Shown here: piece by piece, positions 17,181-25,590 of the stretch
Numbering within the stretch: position 1 is the first letter of the stretch
Layout: every line of letters begins with the position of its first letter
Assembly: GCA_026709625.1 (NCBI GenBank)
Contig: JAPOSR010000021.1
Location: forward strand, 1 to 38,024
Length of the DNA: 38,024 bases
Direction of reading: 5' to 3'
DNA from: Chloroflexota bacterium
GTDB taxonomy: Bacteria > Chloroflexota > Anaerolineae > Aggregatilineales > Phototrophicaceae
Program-made: the position numbers and the translations under genes
The notes under the pieces: model-generated
The model's database searches: none
What the model was told of the DNA's origin: nothing
The model's input: the letters and a program-made list of their open reading frames with translations, nothing else

Positions 17181-18005
17181 CTACTGGCTCGGCTCGGCAC
17201 CGGCGTTGCTTTGGGCGGCGCTGCTGCCGAGGTAGGCTTCTATCACTTTGGGGTTGGTCTGAATATCGCGCGGCAGGCCTTCGGCGATCTTGCGTCCATA
17301 ATCGAGCACAGTGATGTGCTCGGAGATTTCCATAACCACGCGCATATCGTGCTCAATCAAGACCACGGTGATGCCCAGTTCGTCGCGCAGGCGGCGAATG
17401 AAGTCGGTGGTTTCGATCGTCTCGCGGGGGTTCATGCCGGCTGTCGGTTCATCCAGCAAGACCAGCTTGGGGCGATTCGCCAGCGCCCGCGCAATCTCCA
17501 GCCGCCGTTGGTCGCCATAAGCCAGATTCTTGGAAAGCATATCGCCCTTGCCTTCCAAGCCGACAAAATGCAGCAGTTCCCGCGCGCGGTCTTCACAGCC
17601 ATCATCTTCGCGGCGCGTGGACGGCAGACCGAGGATCGCCCCGATCCAACTGGAGCGCAGGTGGGGCTCTTGCCCGACCATGATATTCTCGATCGCCGAC
17701 ATGTTGTTGAAGAGTCGGATATTTTGAAAGGTGCGCGAGATGCCAGCGCGGGTGATTAGATCGGGCGTTTTGCCGCTGATGCGCGCGCCTTCGAAGAGGA
17801 TCTCCCCATCATCAATTTGGTAAAAACCGGTGATGCAATTAAAAAAAGTGGTCTTGCCAGCGCCGTTGGGTCCGATAATGCTGGCGATCGCGCCTTCGGG
17901 GATATAAAAATCGAGGCTGTCCACCGCCACCAAGCCGCTGAAGCACTTAGTCATGCCCGCCGCTTCGAGGATGCGCCGCTGTCCGTTCTTGCCTGCTGCT
18001 GCCAT
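17181..18005 (-). CDS. livG: LivG-type ABC transporter ATP-binding protein
   Basis: A 274-residue ATPase, the larger LivG type. Motifs: MTKCFSGLVAVDSLDF at the start of the domain, Walker A IGPNGAGKTTFFNCITG, SRTFQNIRLF (a LivG hallmark), signature LAYGDQRRLEIARAL, Walker B LVLLDEPTAGMNP, and switch IEHDMRVV. The C-terminus carries the usual LivG ending DIQTNPKVIEAYLG plus a short Ser/Ala/Asn tail. The start is the ATG at 18005 with AAAGG upstream, 17 nt after livM. It energises import through LivH/LivM together with LivF. Confidence 0.94.
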   Translation of the reverse strand: MAAAGKNGQRRILEAAGMTKCFSGLVAVDSLDFYIPEGAIASIIGPNGAGKTTFFNCITGFYQIDDGEILFEGARISGKTPDLITRAGISRTFQNIRLFNNMSAIENIMVGQEPHLRSSWIGAILGLPSTRREDDGCEDRARELLHFVGLEGKGDMLSKNLAYGDQRRLEIARALANRPKLVLLDEPTAGMNPRETIETTDFIRRLRDELGITVVLIEHDMRVVMEISEHITVLDYGRKIAEGLPRDIQTNPKVIEAYLGSSAAQSNAGAEPSQ

Positions 18006-18022
18006 CTGCGCGCCTTTCGCTC

Positions 18023-19897
18023 CTAGTCGCCTGCGCTGAGCTTGGGTTTGACCCCCGCCTGAACTTCATGCATCACCAATTTGGATGGAATAAAGCCTTG
18101 CGGGCGGTTAATCATCATCAAGATGAGCAGCGCGCCATACATCAAAAAGCGGAAGTCGCTGAATTCTCGCAGCAGCTCAGGCATGCCGATGAGCACGACC
18201 GCGCCCACCACGATGCCGGGGTTGCTGGCGATGCCGCCGACAATGATCAAGCTCAACACATTGATCGAAATGAAAACAGTAAAGCTATTGGGAAAGACTG
18301 TGCCGACCTTCGCCGCGAAGATCGCGCCAGCCACGCCACCCGTAGCCGCGCTCAAGGTAAATGCCAGCAGCTTGGCGCGCGCTGTATCGATGCCCATGGC
18401 TGTGGCGACATCTTCATCTTCGCGGATGGCCATCCACTGCCGCCCGGCGCGCGAATTGTTCAAGCGAATCGATACAAAAAGCGTGACCAGGCAGGCCACC
18501 AGCACAATGTAATAGAGTTGCTCCGGGTTTTTCAACTCAGTCGCAAACAGAAATGGCTTGGGGATATTCTGCACGCCTTGCGCGCCGCCAATCAAGGGCT
18601 TCAGCCAATCCGAAAGCGCCAGCTTGCCGATGATCTCGCCAAAGCCCAATGTGGCAATCGCCAAGTAATCTCCGCGCATACGCAGCACCGGCACAGCAAA
18701 AATGAAACCGGCGAACATAGCCGCCAGCAGGGCGATCGGTATGACCATCCAAAAGGTGAATGTGCCCTTGAACAAGCCCAGGGGTCCGATCGACGTCAGC
18801 GCCGCCAAGATATACGCGCCGACGGCGTAATTGGTTACATAGCCCAGGTCGAGCAAGCCAGCCAAGCCGATCGCGATATTCAAGCCCAGCCCCATCAGCA
18901 CGAAGAGGCCGATCGTCACCGCGACATCGCTGAGCGTGCGCCCGATCAACCATGGCAGCGCCAGCAGCAGCGCGGCAAACAGCAGCATGCCCAGATTGCG
19001 TATCCGGTGTCGGCGGCTGTTGTCCAGCGCGGCAAACTCATCCTGCGCGCGCCTGCCAAACAGCGCCCACAAGAAGCCGGCCAACGCGCTGACGATGAAC
19101 AGTGTCGCCGCGGCATTTTGGCGCAACGTATCGCGGCGGAAGATTTCGCGCAGGGTGTCGCGGTCTACATTCTCTTGCAAGACAAGCCGCACTGTTTCGC
19201 CAAATGCGCCCACCAGCAGGGTTATGCCCAAGCCATACAGCAAGGCGCGCCGCGGAATATCGGGCAGGATGCGCATAACCGCGCCAGCCAGCCCAGCGCC
19301 AGCCGAAGCCGCCAACAATAGCCCGATGCCCGTCCACAATTCTCGGCGATGGTCAAAGGTCACCACTGCGACCCAGTCGCGGTCGACATTGACCAGCACG
19401 CCGCGCAGGTCGCCCTTGACCTCGAAGATCAGCGCAAAGCCGAATGCGACAATGCCGATCAGCAGCGCCGCGGTCAGCCAGGTAGCCGCCACTTGCCGCG
19501 TTTCATTGCCTTGCGCATGGCTCTTCCAAGCCAGGAAGCTGGCGGCAACAAAAGGCAGCAGCCGCAGTGAAGCATAGAGCAGGTTGCGATATTCCTCAGA
19601 ATTAAAGAGCAGAAGAACAATAGTCGGCAGCGCAGTCAGCGCTCCAATCACGAATCCGCCAGCCAATGCCATGCGTGGCTCTTGGCCCGCTTCGCTCAAG
19701 CGCGCCGCCGCCACATAGCTGGTGACAAATGGCGCAGCCAAGAGCAGTGTCTGGCCCAGGCTGATAAAGTCGTCGACGACTTCGCGCTCATGAAAAGCGG
19801 CGATCATGCCGATGACGCCGGCGAACAGGATAAAGCCCCCCGAAAGCAGTCCTAGGCGCAGCACGTGGCGGCTGGCTTGTGAAGTCATGAAGGTCAT
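18023..19897 (-). CDS. livM: LivM-type permease with extra N-terminal membrane domain
   Basis: A 624-residue membrane protein, almost twice the usual LivM length. The C-terminal half (from about 300) is a normal LivM permease: IGLFVLMGLGLNIAIGLAGLLDLGY, RMRGDYLAIATLGFGEI, the cytoplasmic EAA-like loop around AMGIDTARAKLLAFTLSAATGG, and IIVGGIASNPGIVVGA. The first ~290 residues add about eight more hydrophobic helices of no family I recognise. AAGGAGG lies just inside an ATG at 19912 and 4-5 nt before the ATG at 19897, so 19897 is preferred; a TGATG overlap with livH would favour 19912, and 19888 is a third option. Role: translocation pore of the importer with LivH. Confidence 0.9.
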   Translation of the reverse strand: MTFMTSQASRHVLRLGLLSGGFILFAGVIGMIAAFHEREVVDDFISLGQTLLLAAPFVTSYVAAARLSEAGQEPRMALAGGFVIGALTALPTIVLLLFNSEEYRNLLYASLRLLPFVAASFLAWKSHAQGNETRQVAATWLTAALLIGIVAFGFALIFEVKGDLRGVLVNVDRDWVAVVTFDHRRELWTGIGLLLAASAGAGLAGAVMRILPDIPRRALLYGLGITLLVGAFGETVRLVLQENVDRDTLREIFRRDTLRQNAAATLFIVSALAGFLWALFGRRAQDEFAALDNSRRHRIRNLGMLLFAALLLALPWLIGRTLSDVAVTIGLFVLMGLGLNIAIGLAGLLDLGYVTNYAVGAYILAALTSIGPLGLFKGTFTFWMVIPIALLAAMFAGFIFAVPVLRMRGDYLAIATLGFGEIIGKLALSDWLKPLIGGAQGVQNIPKPFLFATELKNPEQLYYIVLVACLVTLFVSIRLNNSRAGRQWMAIREDEDVATAMGIDTARAKLLAFTLSAATGGVAGAIFAAKVGTVFPNSFTVFISINVLSLIIVGGIASNPGIVVGAVVLIGMPELLREFSDFRFLMYGALLILMMINRPQGFIPSKLVMHEVQAGVKPKLSAGD

Positions 19898-19911
19898 GCC
19901 GCCTCCTTGCA

Positions 19912-20991
19912 TCAGGCTTTTGTCTCGGACAAGCGTTCGCCCAGGATGCCTTGCGGACGGAAGATCAGCACAAGCACCAGCATGGTAAAGGCAATGACAT
20001 CTTTCAGTTGGTTTGCGCCGGGGATGCCCAGCCCAGCCAGCACCAGATTAGGCCCGATCGCCTCGATGACGCCGAGAAACAAACCGCCCAGCATCGCGCC
20101 CGGGATATTGCCGATGCCGCCCAACACCGCGGCGGTAAACGCTTTGATGCCAGGAATGAAGCCCATATAGAAGTTCACCCCTTGCGGACGAAACAGCCCG
20201 TTGATGACGCCAGCCGCTCCAGCCAGAAACCCGCCAACGCCGAAGGTGAAGAGGATCACCCAGTCGATGTCGATGCCCATCAGGCGCGCCACTTCTTTGT
20301 TTTCGGATACCGCGCGCATCGCTTTGCCGATACGCGTGCGCTCGACCAGCCAGTGCAGCCCAAGCATCAAGACCAGCGCCGAAGAAAACACAAAGATCTG
20401 TGTGATGGGGATGTTGAATTCGCCGATCTGCAATGCGCCCTGCAGCGCCTGCAACTGCGGATAGGCTTTGAAGTTTGAGCCATACAAACCGCGGAAGGCG
20501 TATTGCAGGAAGAAGGACGCGCCGATAGCTGTAATCAAAGGGACGAGCCGCGGACTGCCACGCAGCGGTCGATAGGCGATCCGTTCCACCAGCACCGCCA
20601 CCGTCATCGAGACCAAGCCCGCGAACATGATCAGCAGCAGGATGGCCAAGAGCGGTTGTTCGTTCAAGAAGCCGGTTCGGTTTAGCGCCTCAGCCAAAAA
20701 GAAAGCGGAAAACGCGCCGGCCATAAATACCTCGCCGTGCGCAAAGTTGATCATCAGCAAGATGCCATAAACCAGCGTGTAACCCAGCGCGATCAAGGCA
20801 TAGATGCTGCCCTGCGCCAAGCCCGCGGCCAGCAGATTGACCCACTGCGCCAGGCTGATGCGCCCCGACGACAGCGTATTCCAGGCACCAACCACCACCG
20901 CCAGCACGATTAGCACGCGCAGCACGTCGATGGTGAAATCGACCCAAGAAAACTCGCCGGACCTGTTTCTGAACATAGGCATTATCCGCAT
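19912..20991 (-). CDS. livH: LivH-type ABC transporter permease
   Basis: A 359-residue permease. After a non-conserved N-terminal helix (about 18-40), the LivH core begins: AQGSIYALIALGYTLVYGILLMINFAHGE in one run, VERIAYRPLRGSPRLVPLITAIG, RAVSENKEVARLMGIDIDWVI, and GFIPGIKAFTAAVLGGIGNIPGAMLGG. These are diagnostic. It forms the inner-membrane channel with LivM. The start is the ATG at 20991; ATGs at 20982 and 20976 are also in frame, and an AAGAAG stretch is placed almost as well for 20982. A 216-nt gap with a strong hairpin separates it from the binding-protein gene. Confidence 0.93.
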   Translation of the reverse strand: MRIMPMFRNRSGEFSWVDFTIDVLRVLIVLAVVVGAWNTLSSGRISLAQWVNLLAAGLAQGSIYALIALGYTLVYGILLMINFAHGEVFMAGAFSAFFLAEALNRTGFLNEQPLLAILLLIMFAGLVSMTVAVLVERIAYRPLRGSPRLVPLITAIGASFFLQYAFRGLYGSNFKAYPQLQALQGALQIGEFNIPITQIFVFSSALVLMLGLHWLVERTRIGKAMRAVSENKEVARLMGIDIDWVILFTFGVGGFLAGAAGVINGLFRPQGVNFYMGFIPGIKAFTAAVLGGIGNIPGAMLGGLFLGVIEAIGPNLVLAGLGIPGANQLKDVIAFTMLVLVLIFRPQGILGERLSETKA

Positions 20992-21136
20992 TCTTCTTTA
21001 TGCAAAAAATCTCAGTCGGTCTGCGCGCCGACCGCGCTACATCATAACCCAGACGCCGGCGCAGAGAAACAAGCTCAGGCAGGTTCGAGGCATGTTGAAT
21101 CTTCCCAAGCAAATTGAAACAGTCAGATTACAGGGA

Positions 21137-21168
21137 ACAAGCCAGGACATACGTTTATCCTGGCTTGT
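21137..21168 (-). terminator. intercistronic stem-loop between binding-protein and livH genes
   Basis: ACAAGCCAGGA (21137-21147) and TCCTGGCTTGT (21158-21168) form a perfect 11-bp stem with a 10-nt loop. It lies just 3' of the binding-protein stop on the transcribed strand. No U-run follows, so it is more likely a partial terminator or an mRNA-protecting hairpin that lets the binding protein be made in excess over the membrane subunits. Confidence 0.6.
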
Positions 21169-21207
21169 CCGCAATGCTGCAGATTGTATCTGCGGCGATA
21201 ACAGGCT

Positions 21208-22476
21208 CTAGCCTTCGTCCATCATGTCCATCGACATCGACATATCCCAAACGACTGCCGGGGGCCATGCGCCGTCGACTTCCGCCTCGGTGATCTCGTA
21301 GACCGCCAATGCCGAGCCAGTCGCGCAGTCGCCGCGATAGGGCGATTCATCCTGGCAGGTCAGGGTGCCGGTCAAGCCAGCGTAATCCTCGACAGCCGCG
21401 ATGGCATCGCGCAGCGCCTGCCGGCCGATCATCAAAGAGCCGTCATGCTCTTCGGCGACCATTTCGACAGCATCCATCAGAATGTTGGCGGCATCGTAGG
21501 CATGCGCGTGGAAGCCGCTGGGCGGCGCGCCACCGAACATATCGTCCCAGGTCATCAGGAAGCCGTCATAGTCTTCGCCAACGACATAGGGGCTGGTCAT
21601 GTGGATGCCAACTGCCGCAGCGCCAACATTGCCGGCAAAGGTGCTGGAGAAGCTGCCATCGCTGACGATCAACTTCGCGTCTTCCAAGCCCGGCGTATTG
21701 CGCGCCTGCGTGGCGATAAACTCCGATTCGGGCGTGAAGACGGGGAAGTACACGACATCGGGTCCGCTGGCGGCGATCTCGGTCAAGATAGCCGTCATGT
21801 CGGTGTCGCCTTTGGCGACCGCGCCCTGGAAGACAACCTCGCCACCCATCTCGGCGAAGGTATCCGCCATGACAACCGCCAAGCCCTCGGTATACGGATC
21901 GCCGTCATGGATAGTGGCGACTGTTTCCGCGCCGAGCACTTCAATGGCGAAGCGCGCGCCCATCGCGCCCTGGAAGAGGTCATTATGCGCTGTGCGGAAG
22001 TAGCCAGGATAATAGGTGCCGCCGGCATCGACATCGTCATTTGTCAAACGCGGCGAAGTGTTGGATGGCGAAATCATCAGCATACCCGCTTCGCTGATGA
22101 TGGGCATTGCGCCTTGCGCCGCGCCCGAGCAGGTCGTGCCAATCAAACCAACAATGCTCTCATCGGCGGCCGCGCGCTGGGCAGTGGCTTGTCCGCCCTC
22201 TGCCGAGCACAGACTATCTTCTACGACCAACTCAATTTCCCGACCAAGCAGCATGCCATCGCGGGCGTCAATGGCTATCTCGATGCCGCCGCGCGAATCT
22301 TCGCCATAAAACGAAGTCGCGCCCGAAACGGTGAGCAGCGCGCCGATGACGATCGGGTCATCAGAGCCGACTTCTACACAGCCCAGCGCATCCATGCAGT
22401 GCCCGTCGGCCATGGCGGGCAGGCTGAATGCGAAAAGCAGGCTCAGCGAGGTGAACAAAAGTAACGCTTTCTTCAT
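21208..22476 (-). CDS. livK: branched-chain amino acid-type periplasmic/extracellular binding protein
   Basis: A 422-residue solute-binding protein of the Leu/Ile/Val-binding (type I periplasmic binding) fold. MKKALLLFTSLSLLF to AMA-D is a signal peptide, with no lipobox Cys. The mature start, PIVIGALLTVSGATSFYGED, is the standard first strand of the fold. Later blocks GLIGTTCSGAAQGAMPI, MLMISPSNTSP, DVVYFPVF and GFHAHAYDAANILMDAVE also fit. Cysteines near the N- and C-terminus could form disulfides. The protein ends in a Met/Asp/Ser-rich tail, which is unusual. AGGAGA sits 8 nt before the ATG at 22476. It heads the liv operon and supplies ligand to LivHM/GF. The actual ligand may be an amino acid, amide or related compound. 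Confidence 0.92.
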   Translation of the reverse strand: MKKALLLFTSLSLLFAFSLPAMADGHCMDALGCVEVGSDDPIVIGALLTVSGATSFYGEDSRGGIEIAIDARDGMLLGREIELVVEDSLCSAEGGQATAQRAAADESIVGLIGTTCSGAAQGAMPIISEAGMLMISPSNTSPRLTNDDVDAGGTYYPGYFRTAHNDLFQGAMGARFAIEVLGAETVATIHDGDPYTEGLAVVMADTFAEMGGEVVFQGAVAKGDTDMTAILTEIAASGPDVVYFPVFTPESEFIATQARNTPGLEDAKLIVSDGSFSSTFAGNVGAAAVGIHMTSPYVVGEDYDGFLMTWDDMFGGAPPSGFHAHAYDAANILMDAVEMVAEEHDGSLMIGRQALRDAIAAVEDYAGLTGTLTCQDESPYRGDCATGSALAVYEITEAEVDGAWPPAVVWDMSMSMDMMDEG

Positions 22477-22529
22477 GATGCTTTCTCCTGGCTAGTTGAT
22501 GAATTGAAAAATCCTCGCGCATCACCGCG

Positions 22530-22559
22530 ATTACACGCAGTATACAGTAATCCTGCCAA
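22530..22559 (-). promoter_or_regulatory. sigma-70-type promoter of the liv operon
   Basis: On the minus strand, TTGGCA (22554-22559) and TGTAAT (22530-22535) are 18 bp apart. The transcript would start about 45 nt upstream of the binding-protein ATG. The matches are moderate; a TATACT also overlaps the spacer. Confidence 0.45.
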
Positions 22560-22597
22560 TTTACGCAATCACGCATGGATTGGGGAGTGGCGCGTGT

Positions 22598-22624
22598 TTG
22601 ACAGCCCCGCGACTGGTGTACAAT
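22598..22624 (+). promoter_or_regulatory. promoter of the glycosyltransferase operon
   Basis: A perfect TTGACA (22598-22603) and TACAAT (22619-22624), with a 15-bp spacer that is slightly short. It points away from the liv promoter in the same 183-bp intergenic region, so the two operons are divergent. Confidence 0.6.
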
Positions 22625-22659
22625 GACCGCCACATTTGCATGGTCGATGCAGGCGCGCG

Positions 22660-23847
22660 ATGAAATTGCTGGTCCTTGTATCTTCGCTTGATTTGAGTCA
22701 GCCGTTCAGCGCCACGCCGGCTTGGTGGCAGCTGCTGAAAGGCCTTTATGAGATCGGCGTGGAAGTCATCGCTGCGCCGTATCAGGGACCAGCCATCGAC
22801 AGCTTGTGGTGGCGCGCCGAAGCCAATCCCGCGCGTTGGCAAGGGCAGGTTTTCAAGTCTGCGCGGGAGTTTTCGCGAGCGTTGCGCCCAACAGCCGGCG
22901 CGGGTGAGCCTGCTCCGCCTGCGGGCGATTCGCTTTCCGATATTGCGGTGCGCGCCACCGCTCAAAAGCTGATCGCCCCACTCTGGCGCGACCACCTGGC
23001 GCGAATTTTGCGCCGCGAGGACGACATCGCCGCCATCCTGTTTATCACCGTGCCCCTGAATCATCTGCGCGGCGTACCGAGTTATCTGTCGCAGACCTTC
23101 GATGTGCCTATTCTGTTTTACGATGGCGATGTGCCCGCCAGTCTGCCAGCCATGCGCGGCTTTGCGTCCGGCTTTCGCATCTACCAAGGCGCGGATTTAA
23201 GCGAATACACAGCCTTTATCAGCAACAGCAGCGGCGGCGAAGCATTGCTGCGGCAGTTGGGCGCGGCGAATACGCATACACTGTGGTATGGCGCGGATCC
23301 AGATGTCTTCTGCCCCGTCGATGCGCCGGCGCAGGATATAGACCTGTTCTTCTATGGGCATGGGCGCGAATACCGCGAAGCCTGGATCGAAAGCCTCATT
23401 GCCGCGCCAGCCCGCGAGCTGCGCGGGTATCAATTCGCTGTGCGCGGCACCAACCTGGGCGATTTGGGCGAGGTGAAGCAGCTGCCCTATCTCAGCTTCA
23501 GCAAACTGCGCGAATATATCTGTCGCAGCAAGCTCAATGTATGCATCACCCGCGGAGCGCATGCCAGCGTCTATGCCTCTTCTTCGTCTCGCCCCTTTGA
23601 ACTGGGCGCATTGGGCGCATGCATCGTCGCCAACCCCTATGCCGGCATTGAAGAATGGTTCGAGCCCGGCAAAGAGCTGGTCATCGTGAACTCGACCGAC
23701 GAAGCGCTGGATCGCTATGCCTTCCTGCTGCGCAACGACACGACGCGACAGGCGATCGGCAAGGCGGCGCGAGAGCGCGTCTTGAAACAGCACACCTTCC
23801 GCCACCGCGCAAGAGAACTTGTCGACATCATCCGCCAATATATCTGA
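22660..23847 (+). CDS. glycosyltransferase, GT-B type (CgeB-like C-terminal domain)
   Basis: A 395-residue cytoplasmic protein. The N-terminal MKLLVLVSSLDLSQPFSATP and the later VPILFYDGDVPASLP fit the first half of a GT-B fold. The C-terminal half is the glycosyltransferase-1/CgeB-like module: DIDLFFYGHGREYREAWI, LNVCITRGAHASVYASSSSR, FELGALGACIVANPY, EEWFEPGKELVIVNS and a final helical GKAARERVLKQHTFRHRA. It would transfer a sugar from a nucleotide donor; donor and acceptor are unknown. The start is the ATG at 22660; the upstream frame adds eight basic residues close to the promoter. It is the first gene of an operon with the toroid-like protein, 41 nt away. Confidence 0.78.
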   Translation: MKLLVLVSSLDLSQPFSATPAWWQLLKGLYEIGVEVIAAPYQGPAIDSLWWRAEANPARWQGQVFKSAREFSRALRPTAGAGEPAPPAGDSLSDIAVRATAQKLIAPLWRDHLARILRREDDIAAILFITVPLNHLRGVPSYLSQTFDVPILFYDGDVPASLPAMRGFASGFRIYQGADLSEYTAFISNSSGGEALLRQLGAANTHTLWYGADPDVFCPVDAPAQDIDLFFYGHGREYREAWIESLIAAPARELRGYQFAVRGTNLGDLGEVKQLPYLSFSKLREYICRSKLNVCITRGAHASVYASSSSRPFELGALGACIVANPYAGIEEWFEPGKELVIVNSTDEALDRYAFLLRNDTTRQAIGKAARERVLKQHTFRHRARELVDIIRQYI

Positions 23848-23888
23848 GTGGCGATTTCGCCCCCTATCCAAAACGCAGGAGAGTTGCC

Positions 23889-24719
23889 ATGCCTGTTGAT
23901 ATCGGCAAAGCGCGTGATTTTGTCTATCGCCAGGGCAGCGTATTTGAACGAGCGCTGTTCGCCTGGTTGTTTGATGACGGCAGTTTGGAACGGCTGCAGC
24001 AGGTCATCCTGTGCTACAAAAATCCTGACGGCGGCTTTGGGCACGGCTTTGAGCACGATCTAAAAGCGCCGCAATCCAACCCGCTGGCATTGGAATACCT
24101 GCTTGGGGTCATGAAGCGTTGCGGCATCCCGGCGGGTCGCCTGCTGGATGGCACAGCCGCCTGGGTCGAGGCGCAAATGGGCGCGGACGGTGCCCTGCGC
24201 AACCCACCCCAGACGCGCGAGTATCCGCTGGCGCCATGGTGGCAAGAGAGTGGCGGGCAAACCCTGCCCGACAGCATCGTCGGCAACTTGATGCGCTTCA
24301 ACCGCGCCACGCCAACATTGGTGGAAAGGACGAAGAGCTGGGCGCTGGACAATGTCACGATCGAATCCATCAAAGCCAACGACTGGCTGTTTATGGCGTA
24401 TCACGCCTATGACTTTTTCTTCGCCATCGACGACTTTCCTGCGCTGGCGGATTATCGGCGCGCGACAATCGATAACATCATCGCCTGCGCGCGCGCCCTG
24501 CCCGATTCGCAGGTCGATTCGCTCTTTGCCTTTACGCCTGCGCCTGGTTCTTTGGTCGCCTGCGCCTTGCCGCCCGGCATTTTGGAGCGCTGCCTCGATC
24601 GCCTGGCGAGCGCCCAGCAAAGCGCTGGCCACTGGCGCGACCAGCATGAGTTGCCGCAGTGGTATCCCATCACGACCATCAACGCGCTGGTGGCTTTGCG
24701 GCGTTATGACCGCTGCTGA
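23889..24719 (+). CDS. terpenoid-cyclase-like alpha/alpha toroid protein, function unknown
   Basis: A 276-residue protein. NPDGGFGHGFEHD (about 45-57) looks like the QW-type repeat of the squalene-cyclase/prenyltransferase superfamily, and helix pairs with weaker repeats (GADGALRNPP, SAGHWRDQHELPQWYPI) follow, suggesting an alpha-alpha barrel. The DxDD or DCTAE motifs of active cyclases are absent, so it is not a hopene cyclase; a sugar- or lipid-binding or lyase-like role is possible. The start is the ATG at 23889 with AGGAGA 8 nt upstream. Co-transcription with the glycosyltransferase is likely (41-nt gap). Conserved proteins of this type are usually annotated only as hypothetical. Confidence 0.65.
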   Translation: MPVDIGKARDFVYRQGSVFERALFAWLFDDGSLERLQQVILCYKNPDGGFGHGFEHDLKAPQSNPLALEYLLGVMKRCGIPAGRLLDGTAAWVEAQMGADGALRNPPQTREYPLAPWWQESGGQTLPDSIVGNLMRFNRATPTLVERTKSWALDNVTIESIKANDWLFMAYHAYDFFFAIDDFPALADYRRATIDNIIACARALPDSQVDSLFAFTPAPGSLVACALPPGILERCLDRLASAQQSAGHWRDQHELPQWYPITTINALVALRRYDRC

Positions 24720-24761
24720 GCCTTGTGCTAAACTGAGCGTCAGGCACAGAGGAGAGACGAC

Positions 24762-25568
24762 TTGGCTATCGACTCCGTCATCGAATTCGCCTGCGCGCCC
24801 AAACGCGAGTTGTCGGCTGGGGGCATCGTGCGGCGCATCAAAGAGCGCGCCCAAGCTGAATCGGTCATTGCGTCGCACCGCGCAAGTGGCGACCAACGAC
24901 CTGTCGCCGAGATGCACTTTGAATTCTCGCGCAGCACGCCCGGCCATCCCGGCGCGCCGCAGCTGATCGCCGTGACTGATGTCTTGGATTATGCCAGCGA
25001 CCTGGATAGCCATGCCCATCACTGCCAGGCTTGTCCAGCCAGCCGCGGGCTGGGCGCTTATGGCTGCGTTGGCTTTGTGCGGTATCCAATCAGCGCCCGC
25101 GCCGAAAACTGGCTGCTGGAGCGCCTGCCCGTGCCCGACGAGCCGCTGGTCTGGCTGCTGTTGAAGCAGGGCATTCAGACACTCGGTTATGACGGCGCAT
25201 CAGTGCGCGCGCTGCGACAGTCCGACGAGCGTCGCGCTTATTTTGAGCGGCCGGTTGCGGCGCGGCGGCGCCTGGGTGAATTGCGCGTTTCGGGCGACCA
25301 AGCGCTGGAGATGATCGTGGGCGTGGGCGAGCGCGTCATCCCCAACCACGCCGGGATCTTGCTGCTCTTCTTCGGCGCGGTCGACCGTGATCTGGAAGCG
25401 CGGCAGATCCAGTCCATCTCGTCTCATGCGCCAGATATCCGCCAGCGCACGCCCTTCACGCTGGACCTGCCGGCAAACCCCGACAGCTGCATCCGCGAGC
25501 TGGCCGCGCTGTTTCACGCCCTGTATGTGGCTTGGAAGCTGAATGTGCCGCTGTTCATCGATGCCTGA
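24762..25568 (+). CDS. protein of unknown function with His/Cys cluster
   Basis: A 268-residue soluble protein of no recognised family. The most striking part is HAHHCQACPASRGLGAYGC (residues 84-102), with CxxC plus a third Cys and three His, which could bind a metal or form a redox site. The C-terminal third (about 185-265) has helices and a hydrophobic strand (NHAGILLLFFGAVD). The start is a TTG at 24762, chosen because GGAGAG lies at good spacing upstream and no ATG fits as well. It sits 42 nt after the toroid gene and 22 nt before the AhpD-like selenoprotein candidate, on the same strand. Co-transcription with that redox gene suggests, but does not prove, a shared role. Confidence 0.6.
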   Translation: MAIDSVIEFACAPKRELSAGGIVRRIKERAQAESVIASHRASGDQRPVAEMHFEFSRSTPGHPGAPQLIAVTDVLDYASDLDSHAHHCQACPASRGLGAYGCVGFVRYPISARAENWLLERLPVPDEPLVWLLLKQGIQTLGYDGASVRALRQSDERRAYFERPVAARRRLGELRVSGDQALEMIVGVGERVIPNHAGILLLFFGAVDRDLEARQIQSISSHAPDIRQRTPFTLDLPANPDSCIRELAALFHALYVAWKLNVPLFIDA

Positions 25569-25590
25569 TTGCGAAACAAGGAGTGGGACT

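Noticed and set aside
18068..19321. 417-codon plus-strand frame opposite livM
   Set aside because: Low-complexity Gln/His/Arg-rich translation, the mirror of hydrophobic codons; livM is unambiguous.
21445..22464. 339-codon plus-strand frame opposite the binding-protein gene
   Set aside because: Antisense shadow; the minus-strand gene has signal peptide, Shine-Dalgarno and family blocks.
24060..25022. 320-codon minus-strand frame opposite the toroid and unknown genes
   Set aside because: It spans two plus-strand genes that have good Shine-Dalgarno sites and lacks any recognisable motif.
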